Source: Pedobacter sp. B4-66 (lineage in GTDB: Bacteria; Bacteroidota; Bacteroidia; Sphingobacteriales; Sphingobacteriaceae). Taken from it: a stretch of DNA of 64,000 nt. The stretch is from the NCBI RefSeq assembly GCF_018492665.1, contig NZ_JAFVME010000004.1, positions 124,001-188,000 of the forward strand, read 5' to 3'. The notes under the pieces are model-generated. The model had not been told where the DNA came from and ran no database searches. It saw only the letters and a list, made by a program, of their open reading frames with translations. Made by a program: the position numbers and the translations under genes. This document shows, in pieces, positions 27,440 to 36,675 of the stretch (within the stretch, counting starts at the first letter, position 1; each line of letters opens with the position of its first letter).

Positions 27440-29935
27440 ATGAAATTCACCCTCTTACTTTCCGCTTTTCTATTTTTCTTTTATAATACGTGCTCTTCTT
27501 TTGGAGGCGGTAATAATGACATTAAGCATAACCCTAAGGCTAAAGCCATTACCATCATTACTCCTGACAAAAAAACATCGGTTACAATTGATTATTCTAA
27601 TGGCTGTGTAATTAAACAATTGAGTTTAAATGGAAAAAATGTGCTATCCTCTTCCGGTGTCTACACCGGAATCAGAACCAACAAGGCTAGCTTCTCCTCT
27701 TCAGATCAGAATAGTGGGGTAACGGTAGCAAAGAACACAAACGGGGTAGTATTAAGTGGTATTAGCTATGGTAATGAGGCTATCTCAGTTACGGAAGTCT
27801 GGAATTTTAAACTGAAAGGCAACAAAATAATTTGGGATATCACCCGTGAGTACAGCAATACAATCCAACTAGAAGAAATGGCTTTCCCTAAGTGGAACTT
27901 TGCCGACCTATCAGTTTGGAAAGGTGGAATTATGGATAATGGAGGTATGGTTTGGTGCAAGTACCTTAAGCAGGTAAATGATACTTATGGTGTACATACA
28001 GGCGGAGTTACATTCTGGAATGCCGACTCCGGAGATGCATTAAGAATCGCAGCAAAAACAGAAAAGGGGGAAGAGATTGCTGCAAAATATTCGCACAGCG
28101 ATAAAAATGAATTTACCTGTACACAACTAGTAACCGATACACAATTAAAACAACGCTATGATTTAAGCAGATTTGTCTCACAAAGGGCTGATGTATTTGC
28201 TCCTTTTGAAGTAAAAAAGGGAAAAACAAAAGTAAGTTTCGAATTGCAATATGTTGATTACAACCGTGAATATTCCAGGGGGACACTACCTGGTATTGAC
28301 GCAATCGCAGTCCGTGAGCTTCTGAATACAACCGGCAGATATGGTGTAGTTGACAACAATATAATAGGCGCAAATGGCTGGCTAACCAATTGGAAATGCT
28401 TGCACGAACCTTTCTTTGCCCAGATTGGGATGGCTGTTAACGACCAGAACTATACCAAAAACATGTCGTCAACACTTGATCAGGAACGTGATCTAGCTAT
28501 GCTTTCCGATGGTCGTGTTTTATCACGCTGGCACAATGCTGCGGGTGATGAGATCCCGGGAACCTACAATTCCAAAACCGGATATTATGAGGCAATGTGG
28601 GGCTATACTATAGATTCTCAAACTGGTTATGTTATTAATGCAAGCGAACAATTTGATTTGAATGGAAACATTGATTGGTTGCGCTCACATCAATTGAGTT
28701 GTGAAAAAGCTTTGGATTGGCTAATCAGACGCGACTCAAACAATAACGGCATTTTTGAAATGATGAACAATGGTATTGCGGATCAAAAAGCCAGTGACTG
28801 GTTAGATATTGTATGGGCAAGTTTTGAAAACTCCTTTGTAAACGCTCAATTATATGAAGCATTAACACTTTGGTCAAAATGTGAAAAGGTATTGGGCAAT
28901 CAACAGAAAGCAGATTATTATTCAGCAGTGGCTCTACGTCTAAAAACTGCATTTAACAAGCCTATTGAAGAAGGTGGTTTTTGGTCGTCATCCAAAAAGC
29001 AATATGTATACTGGCGCGACAAAGATGGCTCCGTACATGGTGACAACCTGGTTACCCCGGTAAATTTCGCAGCTATTGCATTTGGTATATGTGATGATCC
29101 AAAAAGAACAGCAATGATCCTTGATCAGATAGAGCAAAGATCTGCGGCTGAAAATCTTTTTCACTGGCCATTGTGCTTTGATTCTTTCAAAAGGGAAGAA
29201 GTTAGCGAGGGTAACTGGCCTTTTCCAAAATATGAAAATGGCGATATATTTCCAACCTGGGGCTACCTTGGCGTAAGGGCTTATGCAAATTATGATAAGG
29301 CCATTGCACTCAAGTATATTAATAATCTCCTTGATCAATATAAAAAGGACGGGCTTTCTTCTCAACGATATAGCAGAACTACTCAACTCGGATTAGGAGA
29401 TGATATTTTGGCTGGAATAAGTACAAGCATAACGGCTCTCTATAGAGATATTTACGGAATTCGCCCCAAATGGAACAGAATGGGCTTAGAACCGAATATG
29501 AGTAATACCCTGAATGGAACAAAGTTCTCCTATACGAACCGCAACACGGTTTATAACCTGGAGCTAAGTGTTAACGATTATTTAATGAGCACCTCTGGTT
29601 TTTCCATAAAAAGCAGTGGAAGCTTTGGCGCAAATAAAACGGGCAATATCCTTACCTATTACCCCAACAACGAAGAAAACATGACACTTCAGATTGGGGC
29701 AGCTACTAGTCGCAGTATTAAAATGGAAGTTAATTCATGGAAAACTGATGCGTTTGCTTGGACCATTACCTCACTTGATAAATATCAATTTACAATTAAA
29801 GGATTGGAAGCCAATCAAAATTACCAATTAACCATAAATGGTGTGATTAAGAAGATAAAATCAAAAGGTGACGGTAGCCTTTCAATAGAACACCCTTGTA
29901 AATCAGCCACTCAATTTCTTGTTAAAAAGGCTTAA
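27440..29935 (+). CDS. Secreted (alpha/alpha)6-barrel glycosidase-like protein
   Basis: An 831-residue protein with an N-terminal export signal (possible lipobox FYNTCSS at about residue 18). Residues 35-290 are beta-sandwich-like; residues 300-690 look like an alpha-toroid: MSSTLDQERDLAMLSDGRVL, YEAMWGYTIDSQTGYVINAS, DWLIRRDSNNNGIFEMMNNG, DWLDIVWASFENSFVNAQLY, DNLVTPVNFAAIAFGICDDP and GDIFPTWGYLGVRAYANYDK. This order resembles GH63/GH78/GH94-type enzymes, where acids in the 'DxNGxxE' and 'GDxFPTWGY' regions are catalytic candidates. The C-terminal 130 residues are beta-rich. It is divergent from the operon above with 212 bp between. I cannot assign a GH family or substrate. Confidence 0.65.
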   Translation: MKFTLLLSAFLFFFYNTCSSFGGGNNDIKHNPKAKAITIITPDKKTSVTIDYSNGCVIKQLSLNGKNVLSSSGVYTGIRTNKASFSSSDQNSGVTVAKNTNGVVLSGISYGNEAISVTEVWNFKLKGNKIIWDITREYSNTIQLEEMAFPKWNFADLSVWKGGIMDNGGMVWCKYLKQVNDTYGVHTGGVTFWNADSGDALRIAAKTEKGEEIAAKYSHSDKNEFTCTQLVTDTQLKQRYDLSRFVSQRADVFAPFEVKKGKTKVSFELQYVDYNREYSRGTLPGIDAIAVRELLNTTGRYGVVDNNIIGANGWLTNWKCLHEPFFAQIGMAVNDQNYTKNMSSTLDQERDLAMLSDGRVLSRWHNAAGDEIPGTYNSKTGYYEAMWGYTIDSQTGYVINASEQFDLNGNIDWLRSHQLSCEKALDWLIRRDSNNNGIFEMMNNGIADQKASDWLDIVWASFENSFVNAQLYEALTLWSKCEKVLGNQQKADYYSAVALRLKTAFNKPIEEGGFWSSSKKQYVYWRDKDGSVHGDNLVTPVNFAAIAFGICDDPKRTAMILDQIEQRSAAENLFHWPLCFDSFKREEVSEGNWPFPKYENGDIFPTWGYLGVRAYANYDKAIALKYINNLLDQYKKDGLSSQRYSRTTQLGLGDDILAGISTSITALYRDIYGIRPKWNRMGLEPNMSNTLNGTKFSYTNRNTVYNLELSVNDYLMSTSGFSIKSSGSFGANKTGNILTYYPNNEENMTLQIGAATSRSIKMEVNSWKTDAFAWTITSLDKYQFTIKGLEANQNYQLTINGVIKKIKSKGDGSLSIEHPCKSATQFLVKKA

Positions 29936-30065
29936 ACATCCTATTCTGCTTTTTCAATGTCAGAAACCCATAAGTTTCCTGCTCCAAAAGATATTATTTT
30001 GATTACTTTTAGGATAACACTCTTTCTATGTTAGAAACTGTAAAACAGCCTCCTTATCAGACCAT

Positions 30066-31166
30066 ATGAAACTGAAATTTCAATTGTTGATATTGTTATG
30101 TGCAATAAGTTTTAATATTAACGCACAAGAATTCATTAGTACTGGCTTTAAGATTGGACTTAATATCGGGGATCCAACGCCGCCCTTGAAAGTAAAAGAT
30201 TGGATTAAAGGTACGCCAATACAAAGCTTTGAAAAAGATAAAATCTATGTCGTAGAATTTTGGGCAAGCTGGTGCGCGCCATGCATGGCATCAATGTCTC
30301 GTCTTTCAGAATTGGCACGTAAATATCAAGATAAGATTACCGTTTTATCTATAGATATCTATGAAAAAGAAAACACTCCAATAACAGAAATTAAAAAATT
30401 AGTAAACAGTATGGGGAACCGTATGGATTTTACCGTAGGTATTGAAGAAAATAGGTTTATGGCCAAGAATTGGGTTGATACATCTGAAACTAGGGCTATA
30501 CCGAGCACATTTATTATTAATAATGGTAAAATAGATTGGATTGGCCATCCAAAAGATCTTGATAGTGTTTTAATCAAAATCTTAAATAAAACCTGGAGGC
30601 CGGAATTTGCATTGATCAAGCGTAACAACCAACTATTTTTACAATACTTGGAATCTACCAGTTCAGAGGAGTTATTACACAGAATAACGCGGTATCGCGT
30701 TAATTTAGCTGGCAATACCTATGACAGAAAAATGATTAGCCCCGATTCAATACTTTTGGTAGTAGATGAAATGGTAAAAAACGTACCTAGTTTAAAATAT
30801 CTCTCCCTTATTATAGCATTTAAATTTCCTGCGTTATTAGAAACAGACCCACAGAAAGCATATAACTATGCTTTAGAAGCAATGGCTACAGCCACTGATG
30901 GCGATGCCCCTCTATATGGTACGCTGATTACACAAATAGAGGAAAATTCTGAAAAATTACAGATCCCCGAAAATATTTACAGGCTAGGAGCAGAATGTTA
31001 CCAGGCACTAATTGATAGCAATCCCTACCCGGAATATGGTGATATGCCAGGGAAATATAAAAAAATGGCAAACCTATATAGACTCGCCGGAGACTTACCT
31101 AAAGCAGCGGAAGCAGAACAAAAAGGAGAAAAACATCAATTGCTTTATAATGCGCCTGACAATTGA
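30066..31166 (+). CDS. TlpA-like thioredoxin-family protein with helical C-terminus
   Basis: A 366-residue protein with a signal peptide (MKLKFQLLILLCAISFNINAQ). A thioredoxin-fold domain covers about residues 35-175: VVEFWASWCAPCMASMSRL holds the CxxC pair C70/C73, and TRAIPSTFIINNGKIDWIG supplies the cis-proline region. The last 190 residues are helical and repeat-like (LLHRITRYRVNLAGNTYD ... PEYGDMPGKYKKMANLY). In this phylum such proteins are membrane-periplasm thiol reductases of various roles. No partner gene is adjacent, and no T9SS C-terminal signal is evident. Confidence 0.8.
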   Translation: MKLKFQLLILLCAISFNINAQEFISTGFKIGLNIGDPTPPLKVKDWIKGTPIQSFEKDKIYVVEFWASWCAPCMASMSRLSELARKYQDKITVLSIDIYEKENTPITEIKKLVNSMGNRMDFTVGIEENRFMAKNWVDTSETRAIPSTFIINNGKIDWIGHPKDLDSVLIKILNKTWRPEFALIKRNNQLFLQYLESTSSEELLHRITRYRVNLAGNTYDRKMISPDSILLVVDEMVKNVPSLKYLSLIIAFKFPALLETDPQKAYNYALEAMATATDGDAPLYGTLITQIEENSEKLQIPENIYRLGAECYQALIDSNPYPEYGDMPGKYKKMANLYRLAGDLPKAAEAEQKGEKHQLLYNAPDN

Positions 31167-31270
31167 GTGAAATATAAAAAGACCGATACGTATCAATTAT
31201 ATAAGGGTTTTCTAGATAATCCTGAGCAAATGACATCGATCTTATTGGATGATCAGTAAATTTATAACCT

Positions 31271-31278
31271 TACCTTTG
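31271..31278 (+). promoter_or_regulatory. Candidate -7 promoter element for hemW
   Basis: TACCTTTG fits the Bacteroidota TAnnTTTG -7 consensus and would start transcription about 40 nt before the hemW ATG at 31326. A possible -33 TTG at 31245-31247 is 23 bp away, slightly long, so confidence is limited. Confidence 0.35.
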
Positions 31279-31325
31279 TCGTCGCTTGTATTAGGCTACT
31301 TTTATATAATCGACCTTAAAACATT

Positions 31326-32471
31326 ATGTCCGGCATTTATATCCACATTCCATTTTGCAAGAAAGCCTGCACTTACTGCGACTTTCATTTCAGCACCTCA
31401 TTAAAGTATGTAGATGAGATGACTGATGCTATTTGCGAAGAGATTATTCGTAAAAAATCCAGAATAACAGACCAGGTTGGCACTATTTATTTTGGAGGAG
31501 GAACCCCATCTGTACTCCCATCAAAAGGGTTTGAGAAAATATTTAACACCATAACCAAGCACTTTTCGGTATCATCAGATGCGGAAATCACCATAGAGGC
31601 TAACCCTGACGATCTTGATGCTAAAAAGATCAGCGAATTAAGGCAACTACCCGTTAACAGATTCAGTATTGGAATACAATCTTTTTTTGATGAAGACCTA
31701 ATCTGGATGAACAGGGCGCACAATGCAGGAGAAGCCGAAACTTGTATTAAGCGCAGTCAGGATGCAGGATTTGAAAACTTAAGTATCGACCTTATTTATG
31801 GTTACCCATTACTAACTGACAACAAGTGGCTGAGCAATATCAATAAAGCCATTGAGTTCCAAACGCCACATATTTCGGCATATTCATTAACAGTTGAGCC
31901 TCGTACAGCACTTGCAAGTGCTATAAAAAAGGGCAAACAAACTCCTGTTAACGACGAACAAAGTGCGTCACAGTTTATCACGCTTATTGATAAATTAAAA
32001 GAAGGTGGCTTTGAGCATTATGAGATTTCGAACTTTAGCAAACCCGGCAAGTATGCCGTGCATAACACCAATTACTGGCGCGGCATTCCATATTTAGGAA
32101 TAGGGCCTTCTGCACATGGTTTTAGTGGTACAACGCGATACCTTAATATTGCAAACAATGCTGCTTACTTAAGCGAATTACGAGCAGGTAAGCTTGCTGA
32201 AACCATCGAAGAACTTAGCCTTTACGATAGGTTTAATGAGTACATAATGACTTCGCTCAGAACAATGTGGGGCACTAGTTTGAATAAAATTGAAGCAGAT
32301 TTTGGCAAAATATTTTTAACAGATACTATAAAAAATATAAAGCCTTTTATAGAAAAAAACTGGCTACTGAATCAGGATAGCTATATTATTTTAACTTCAA
32401 ATGGAAAATTATTTGCAGATCATATTGCATCTGAGTTATTTGTAACAGAAGATGATCACCTTAAATATTAA
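31326..32471 (+). CDS. hemW: HemW-type radical SAM protein (haem chaperone)
   Basis: A 381-residue cytosolic radical SAM protein formerly called oxygen-independent coproporphyrinogen oxidase-like. The [4Fe-4S] cysteines C11, C15 and C18 are in IPFCKKACTYCDFHF, followed by YFGGGTPSVLP, EITIEANPDDLD, RFSIGIQSFFDEDL and NLSIDLIYGYP. The missing fourth cysteine after CxxxCxxC (HemN has CxxxCxxC-x-C) places it with HemW, which transfers haem to respiratory proteins, rather than with HemN. It is 3 bp before the SDR gene. Confidence 0.92.
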   Translation: MSGIYIHIPFCKKACTYCDFHFSTSLKYVDEMTDAICEEIIRKKSRITDQVGTIYFGGGTPSVLPSKGFEKIFNTITKHFSVSSDAEITIEANPDDLDAKKISELRQLPVNRFSIGIQSFFDEDLIWMNRAHNAGEAETCIKRSQDAGFENLSIDLIYGYPLLTDNKWLSNINKAIEFQTPHISAYSLTVEPRTALASAIKKGKQTPVNDEQSASQFITLIDKLKEGGFEHYEISNFSKPGKYAVHNTNYWRGIPYLGIGPSAHGFSGTTRYLNIANNAAYLSELRAGKLAETIEELSLYDRFNEYIMTSLRTMWGTSLNKIEADFGKIFLTDTIKNIKPFIEKNWLLNQDSYIILTSNGKLFADHIASELFVTEDDHLKY

Positions 32472-32474
32472 GTA

Positions 32475-33260
32475 ATGAATAATAAAGTTGTTTGGATTAC
32501 AGGAGCATCATCTGGAATTGGTGAGGCCTTGGTTTATGAATACAATAAAGCAGGTGCAAAGCTGATCATATCCTCACGCAATCGCGATGAGCTATACAGA
32601 GTTAAAACTACCTGCAAAAACCCTGTAAACATTCATGTATTGCCATTAGATCTTGAAAACACTGCTTCCTTAAGTGGCAAAGCAGAAGAGGCCATTCGTA
32701 TTTATGGTCGCATTGATATTTTAATCAATAGCGGTGGAATTAGTCAGCGTGGATTGGCATTAGAGACTGACCTTGAAACCGAACAGCGATTAATGAATGT
32801 TAACTTTTGGGGAACAACTATTTTGAGCAAAACTGTACTACCCAATATGATTGCAAATGGAGGAGGTAATATTGTTTGCATAAGCAGTTTGGTTGGTAAA
32901 TTTGGAACAAGAATGCGTTCTGCTTATTCTGCATCTAAACATGCATTACATGGATATTTTGACTCACTTCGTTCAGAAGTATATGACAAGAAAATAAACA
33001 TTACGATTATATGCCCTGGGTTCATTAAAACCAAGGTAACTCTTAATGCTTTAACAGCAGATGGCACTCCTCAGGGCACTATGGATAGCGCACAGGAAAA
33101 CGGAATGCTGGCAGAAGATTGTGCTAAACAAATCGTTCAAGCGGTTAAAGCAAACAAGGAGGAAGTATATATTGGAGGCAAGGAAGTGAAGGGTGTTTTA
33201 TTTAAAAGACTTTTCCCATTAAGATTCTCCAAATACCTGAGAACAGCAAAAGTTACCTGA
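32475..33260 (+). CDS. Short-chain dehydrogenase/reductase
   Basis: A 261-residue SDR. The cofactor loop TGASSGIG is at residues 6-13, the catalytic Tyr and Lys are in YSASKHALHGYFDSLR near residue 154, and the catalytic Ser lies in NIVCISSLVGKFG. The usual NNAG motif appears as INSGGIS. The C-terminus is basic (KRLFPLRFSKYLR), as in DHRS7-like membrane-associated SDRs. Its substrate cannot be read. It follows hemW by 3 bp, so the two are probably co-transcribed, though a shared function is not evident. Confidence 0.9.
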   Translation: MNNKVVWITGASSGIGEALVYEYNKAGAKLIISSRNRDELYRVKTTCKNPVNIHVLPLDLENTASLSGKAEEAIRIYGRIDILINSGGISQRGLALETDLETEQRLMNVNFWGTTILSKTVLPNMIANGGGNIVCISSLVGKFGTRMRSAYSASKHALHGYFDSLRSEVYDKKINITIICPGFIKTKVTLNALTADGTPQGTMDSAQENGMLAEDCAKQIVQAVKANKEEVYIGGKEVKGVLFKRLFPLRFSKYLRTAKVT

Positions 33261-33293
33261 TATAGCGGCAATGATTTGTAATGTCTCAAAATT

Positions 33294-33305
33294 GCAAACG
33301 TTTGC
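33294..33305. promoter_or_regulatory. LacI-type operator-like palindrome downstream of the GH2 gene
   Basis: GCAAACGTTTGC is a perfect 12-bp palindrome with the central CG pair typical of LacI/GalR operators. It lies between the convergent SDR and GH2 genes. A second site with the same 10-bp core sits upstream of the GH2 gene at 36597-36606. Confidence 0.35.
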
Positions 33306-33327
33306 GCAATCATTTCAATATCAAAGC

Positions 33328-33379
33328 AGTAATAAAGCAAAAAGGGAACGTCATGACGTTCCCTTTTTGCTTTATTACT
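33328..33379. terminator. Perfect 52-bp palindrome, bidirectional terminator
   Basis: Positions 33328-33353 and 33354-33379 are exact reverse complements (26-bp arms, no spacer). Each arm has a G/C-rich part (AAGGGAACGTCA) next to an A- or T-rich flank, so transcripts from either side would form a hairpin followed by a U-rich run. It lies between the convergent SDR and GH2 genes and includes the GH2 stop codon. Confidence 0.8.
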
Positions 33380-36300
33380 TTATTGGTTTAATCCAGTAAG
33401 AATACTCATGCTTTACAAAAGGAACCCTATATTCCTCAAGTGGCATAGAACCCCAACTGTCAATTCCCTGAACGCCGCTTTGAATCAAATCCAGGTGCAT
33501 ATAAATTTTATCACGTTTTACCAACTCTCCTGAATGATATTGCTGTTTCTGCTCCTCCGGATCCAAATCATTTAATGAATATGGTAGTGCCGAGAAATTC
33601 AATAAGCTATCAGCCATACCAAAGCTTAAGCCTTTGCCTTTTTTATCAGTAAAGTTTACCCAACGCACATCTGTTTTGTTCCCACTTTCTTGAGGGCGAG
33701 CATATGGGAAATATTGCTCATCAATAGTCTGGGTGTACAAACCAACAAATGAACCTGTTTTACGATCCCAATAGTTCTCTCCGGGGCCACGACCATAGAA
33801 TTTTATATTATTAAATTCCTTACTCAATTGCAAATCATTACCAATGCGCTGCATTAATGGATATTTCCCTTTGTTAGCTGTAAATCTGTTGTCAACTTTA
33901 ACTGTTCCGTCAGCTTTGATTGTAAATATTTGCGTTACACTTGCATCACCATTTATCAATTCTTTTGTAAAAGTTGCAGTTACATCGCCAGAGGTTTCTT
34001 GCTTAATATCTGCCAAACTTAGTTTGCCCTCAGTATAAGCATTACGCCATTTCCTTAAGCTACTGTTAAAACCTGCACCGATATCATTATCAGTAGGTGC
34101 TCTCCAAAATGCAGGGATTGGCCCTTCGCTAAGCAATTGAGTTCCTTTAACACTGTAACCGCTCATAGTACCATTTGTCGTATCAAACACTATAGAAAAG
34201 TCTTTGCCTTTTACAAGGGTTTTTCCCGACTCTTTTTCAATGGACAACTTGCCATTAACAGCTATTCTCTCAAGAGGTTTAGCAGATCCACTCCACACAA
34301 ACTGTTCGGCCGCTATATTGTATCCAACAGGAAGAAATGGTTCTTCTTGTTTAAGGTTATAATAAACATTTAAGAAGTACTCTGCACCATGCTTAGCCTT
34401 GGTTTTAATAGGTAAACTGATCTCCTTTTCTGTTCTAGGCGCTATATTTAAAGTATTCAGATTCCCTTTCTCTATCACCTTTCCGTTCTCCAGAAGCTCC
34501 CAAACAAGGCCCACGTTATCCAGGTTTTTAAAGAAATAAGAGTTATTGATGTTGACCTTATTGTCGCCTTTGTAAGCAGTTTTGATGTATTGATAAACCT
34601 TTTTCACTTCAACCGCCATAGGTGTCATTCCCCTGTAGTTGGTAACCACACCTTTTACACAGAAATCATTATCGCTAAAATCCTGATTAACCGGACCACT
34701 TAGTGGGAAATCGCCACCATAAGCATTGATGCGTTTACCATTTTTCACTGTATCAATTGCCTGATCAATCCATTCCCAGATAAAACCACCCTGTAAATTA
34801 GGCTGACCTTCTATCACGTCCCAATATTCTTTAAAGTTACCCAAACTGTTACCCATAATATGTGCAAATTCGCTCATAATTAGCGGTCTGTCTGGTTTGC
34901 TATTTGCGTACTCTTTAAGCCAGTTCGGATCTGGATATTGAGGAACAATCATATCAGTGTTGTAATCCTCTTCTGCACGTTCATATTGTACAGGTCTGAT
35001 GTCATTTGATTTTAACCAATCATACCCCTCATAGAAATTCGAACCATTACCTGCCTCGTTTCCTAATGACCAGGTAATTACTGATGAATGATTTTTATCG
35101 CGTTCATACATTCTTTTAATACGTTCCAAATGAGGAATTCTCCACTGCTTATCATTACCTAACGTATACGCCAAGTCATAATAACGACCATGAGATTCTA
35201 TGTTTGCCTCGTCAACAACATAAAGACCATACTCGTCACAAAGCTCCATCCAATACGGATCAGGAGGATAATGAGAATGCCTTACTGAATTTACATTCAG
35301 CTTTTTCATCATCTCCATATCTTTTCGCATATCAGCATGAGTAAGGGTATGCCCTTGTGTTGCATTGTGCTCATGTCTGTTAACCCCTTTAAAGAACACC
35401 CTTTTCCCATTCACAAGGAAATTATTATTCACAAGTTCAACAGTACGGAAACCTATTCTCTGAGGAATAACTTCTAATACTTCTCCTTTTTTATCTTTTA
35501 AAGTGATAAAAAGCGTATAAAGATTTGGTGTCTCTGCTGTCCATGATGCTACATTCTCAATCTGAGTGCTAAAACTTACAGTACTTTTATAATTTCCAAG
35601 AACTGTTTTAACACCCTTAGTCTCGTCTTTATAAACTGATTTCCCTTTAGGGTCTACTAAGTTCAGTTCAACAGCAAAAGTATCTGGCTTGCTGTGCATA
35701 GTATTTTTCTCTATCTTATAGTTGTCTATTTCCGCTGTTAAAGAAAGAACTCCATTTTTATAAGATTTATCAAGAGTGGCTATTGATTTGAAATCTCTTA
35801 TGTCCAATTTCGGAGTAGCATACAAATAAACATCACGTTCTATTCCAGATATGCGCCACATATCCTGGCACTCCAAATAACTGCCATCACTCCAACGGTA
35901 AACTTGCAAAGCGACCAGGTTCTCTCCTGGTTTTACATATTCCGTAATGTCGAATTCTGCGGCAAGCTTACTATCTTCACTATAGCCTACTTTTTTACCA
36001 TTAACCCAAATATAAAAGGCTGATTTTACAGCTCCAAGATGTATAAATACCTGTTTTCCGTCCCAATTTTTTGGAATGGTAATTTTTTTCCTGTAGGATC
36101 CAACCGGATTGTTATCTACAGGAATATCAAATGGAGGATTCATTCTAGCCCCAGTATTTTTGCGCCCTGCAAATTCGTAGGGTTGATTTACATAAATAGG
36201 TAAGCCATATCCGTTGGTTTCCCAATTCGCAGGAACCTTAAAATTATCCCACTTACTATCATCAAAATCCGTTTTAAAGAAATCTTCCGGTCGCTTACGT

Positions 36301-36533
36301 GGATCCTGAACCCAATTAAATTTCCATTGACCATTTAGCGTCAAAAAGTAGTTAGATTTCTCTTTCTCTCTTTTAGAAGCCAGATCCTGGTTTTCAAATG
36401 CAAACGCTGATGCCCGCATTGGCATTCTATTTACAGAAACCACTTCGGGTGTTTGCAATTCAGTAGGTAACTGCTGCCCAATTACTGCCGAAGTGGCCAA
36501 TAATAGAGATAGGGTGGTAAAAAAAGTTTTCAT
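33375..36533 (-). CDS. lacZ: GH2 beta-galactosidase, exported
   Basis: A 1052-residue enzyme with a Sec signal (MKTFFTTLSLLLATSAVIGQ), so it acts outside the cytoplasm. Domain order is the long LacZ form: sugar-binding jelly roll (about 65-240), immunoglobulin-like domain (about 240-360), TIM barrel (about 365-660) with NVNSVRHSHYPPDPYWMELC, the acid/base glutamate in SLGNEAGNGSNF near 490 and the nucleophile in MSEFAHIMGNSLG near 553, and a C-terminal beta-galactosidase small-chain domain (about 780-1050). The substrate is probably a beta-galactoside in a plant or microbial glycan, but sequence alone does not fix it. It is divergent from the DUF3472 gene. Confidence 0.93.
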   Translation of the reverse strand: MKTFFTTLSLLLATSAVIGQQLPTELQTPEVVSVNRMPMRASAFAFENQDLASKREKEKSNYFLTLNGQWKFNWVQDPRKRPEDFFKTDFDDSKWDNFKVPANWETNGYGLPIYVNQPYEFAGRKNTGARMNPPFDIPVDNNPVGSYRKKITIPKNWDGKQVFIHLGAVKSAFYIWVNGKKVGYSEDSKLAAEFDITEYVKPGENLVALQVYRWSDGSYLECQDMWRISGIERDVYLYATPKLDIRDFKSIATLDKSYKNGVLSLTAEIDNYKIEKNTMHSKPDTFAVELNLVDPKGKSVYKDETKGVKTVLGNYKSTVSFSTQIENVASWTAETPNLYTLFITLKDKKGEVLEVIPQRIGFRTVELVNNNFLVNGKRVFFKGVNRHEHNATQGHTLTHADMRKDMEMMKKLNVNSVRHSHYPPDPYWMELCDEYGLYVVDEANIESHGRYYDLAYTLGNDKQWRIPHLERIKRMYERDKNHSSVITWSLGNEAGNGSNFYEGYDWLKSNDIRPVQYERAEEDYNTDMIVPQYPDPNWLKEYANSKPDRPLIMSEFAHIMGNSLGNFKEYWDVIEGQPNLQGGFIWEWIDQAIDTVKNGKRINAYGGDFPLSGPVNQDFSDNDFCVKGVVTNYRGMTPMAVEVKKVYQYIKTAYKGDNKVNINNSYFFKNLDNVGLVWELLENGKVIEKGNLNTLNIAPRTEKEISLPIKTKAKHGAEYFLNVYYNLKQEEPFLPVGYNIAAEQFVWSGSAKPLERIAVNGKLSIEKESGKTLVKGKDFSIVFDTTNGTMSGYSVKGTQLLSEGPIPAFWRAPTDNDIGAGFNSSLRKWRNAYTEGKLSLADIKQETSGDVTATFTKELINGDASVTQIFTIKADGTVKVDNRFTANKGKYPLMQRIGNDLQLSKEFNNIKFYGRGPGENYWDRKTGSFVGLYTQTIDEQYFPYARPQESGNKTDVRWVNFTDKKGKGLSFGMADSLLNFSALPYSLNDLDPEEQKQQYHSGELVKRDKIYMHLDLIQSGVQGIDSWGSMPLEEYRVPFVKHEYSYWIKPIK

Positions 36534-36596
36534 CTGAATAATTAGATTGTATTATCTGCAGTCGAACCTAAATATATTTTGGCTAAAACATTAGCG

Positions 36597-36606
36597 CAAA
36601 CGTTTG
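36597..36606. promoter_or_regulatory. LacI-type operator-like palindrome upstream of the GH2 gene
   Basis: CAAACGTTTG (in GCGCAAACGTTTGAC) is a perfect 10-bp palindrome in the 142-bp gap between the divergent GH2 and DUF3472 genes, a natural place for a shared operator. It shares its 11-base core GCAAACGTTTG with the site at 33294-33305. Confidence 0.45.
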
Positions 36607-36675
36607 ACTTAATTTTAGTTTAATGTTTTTATCATCGTTTTCATACATTTAATTTATAACACAAACTACACATAA

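Noticed and set aside
28988-29386. Minus-strand open frame of 132 codons
   Set aside because: It is antisense to the well-supported alpha-toroid glycosidase-like gene and has no features of its own.
23990-29935. Polysaccharide utilisation locus
   Set aside because: Several carbohydrate-active genes are present, but there is no SusC/SusD pair, no hybrid two-component or ECF sigma/anti-sigma regulator next to them.
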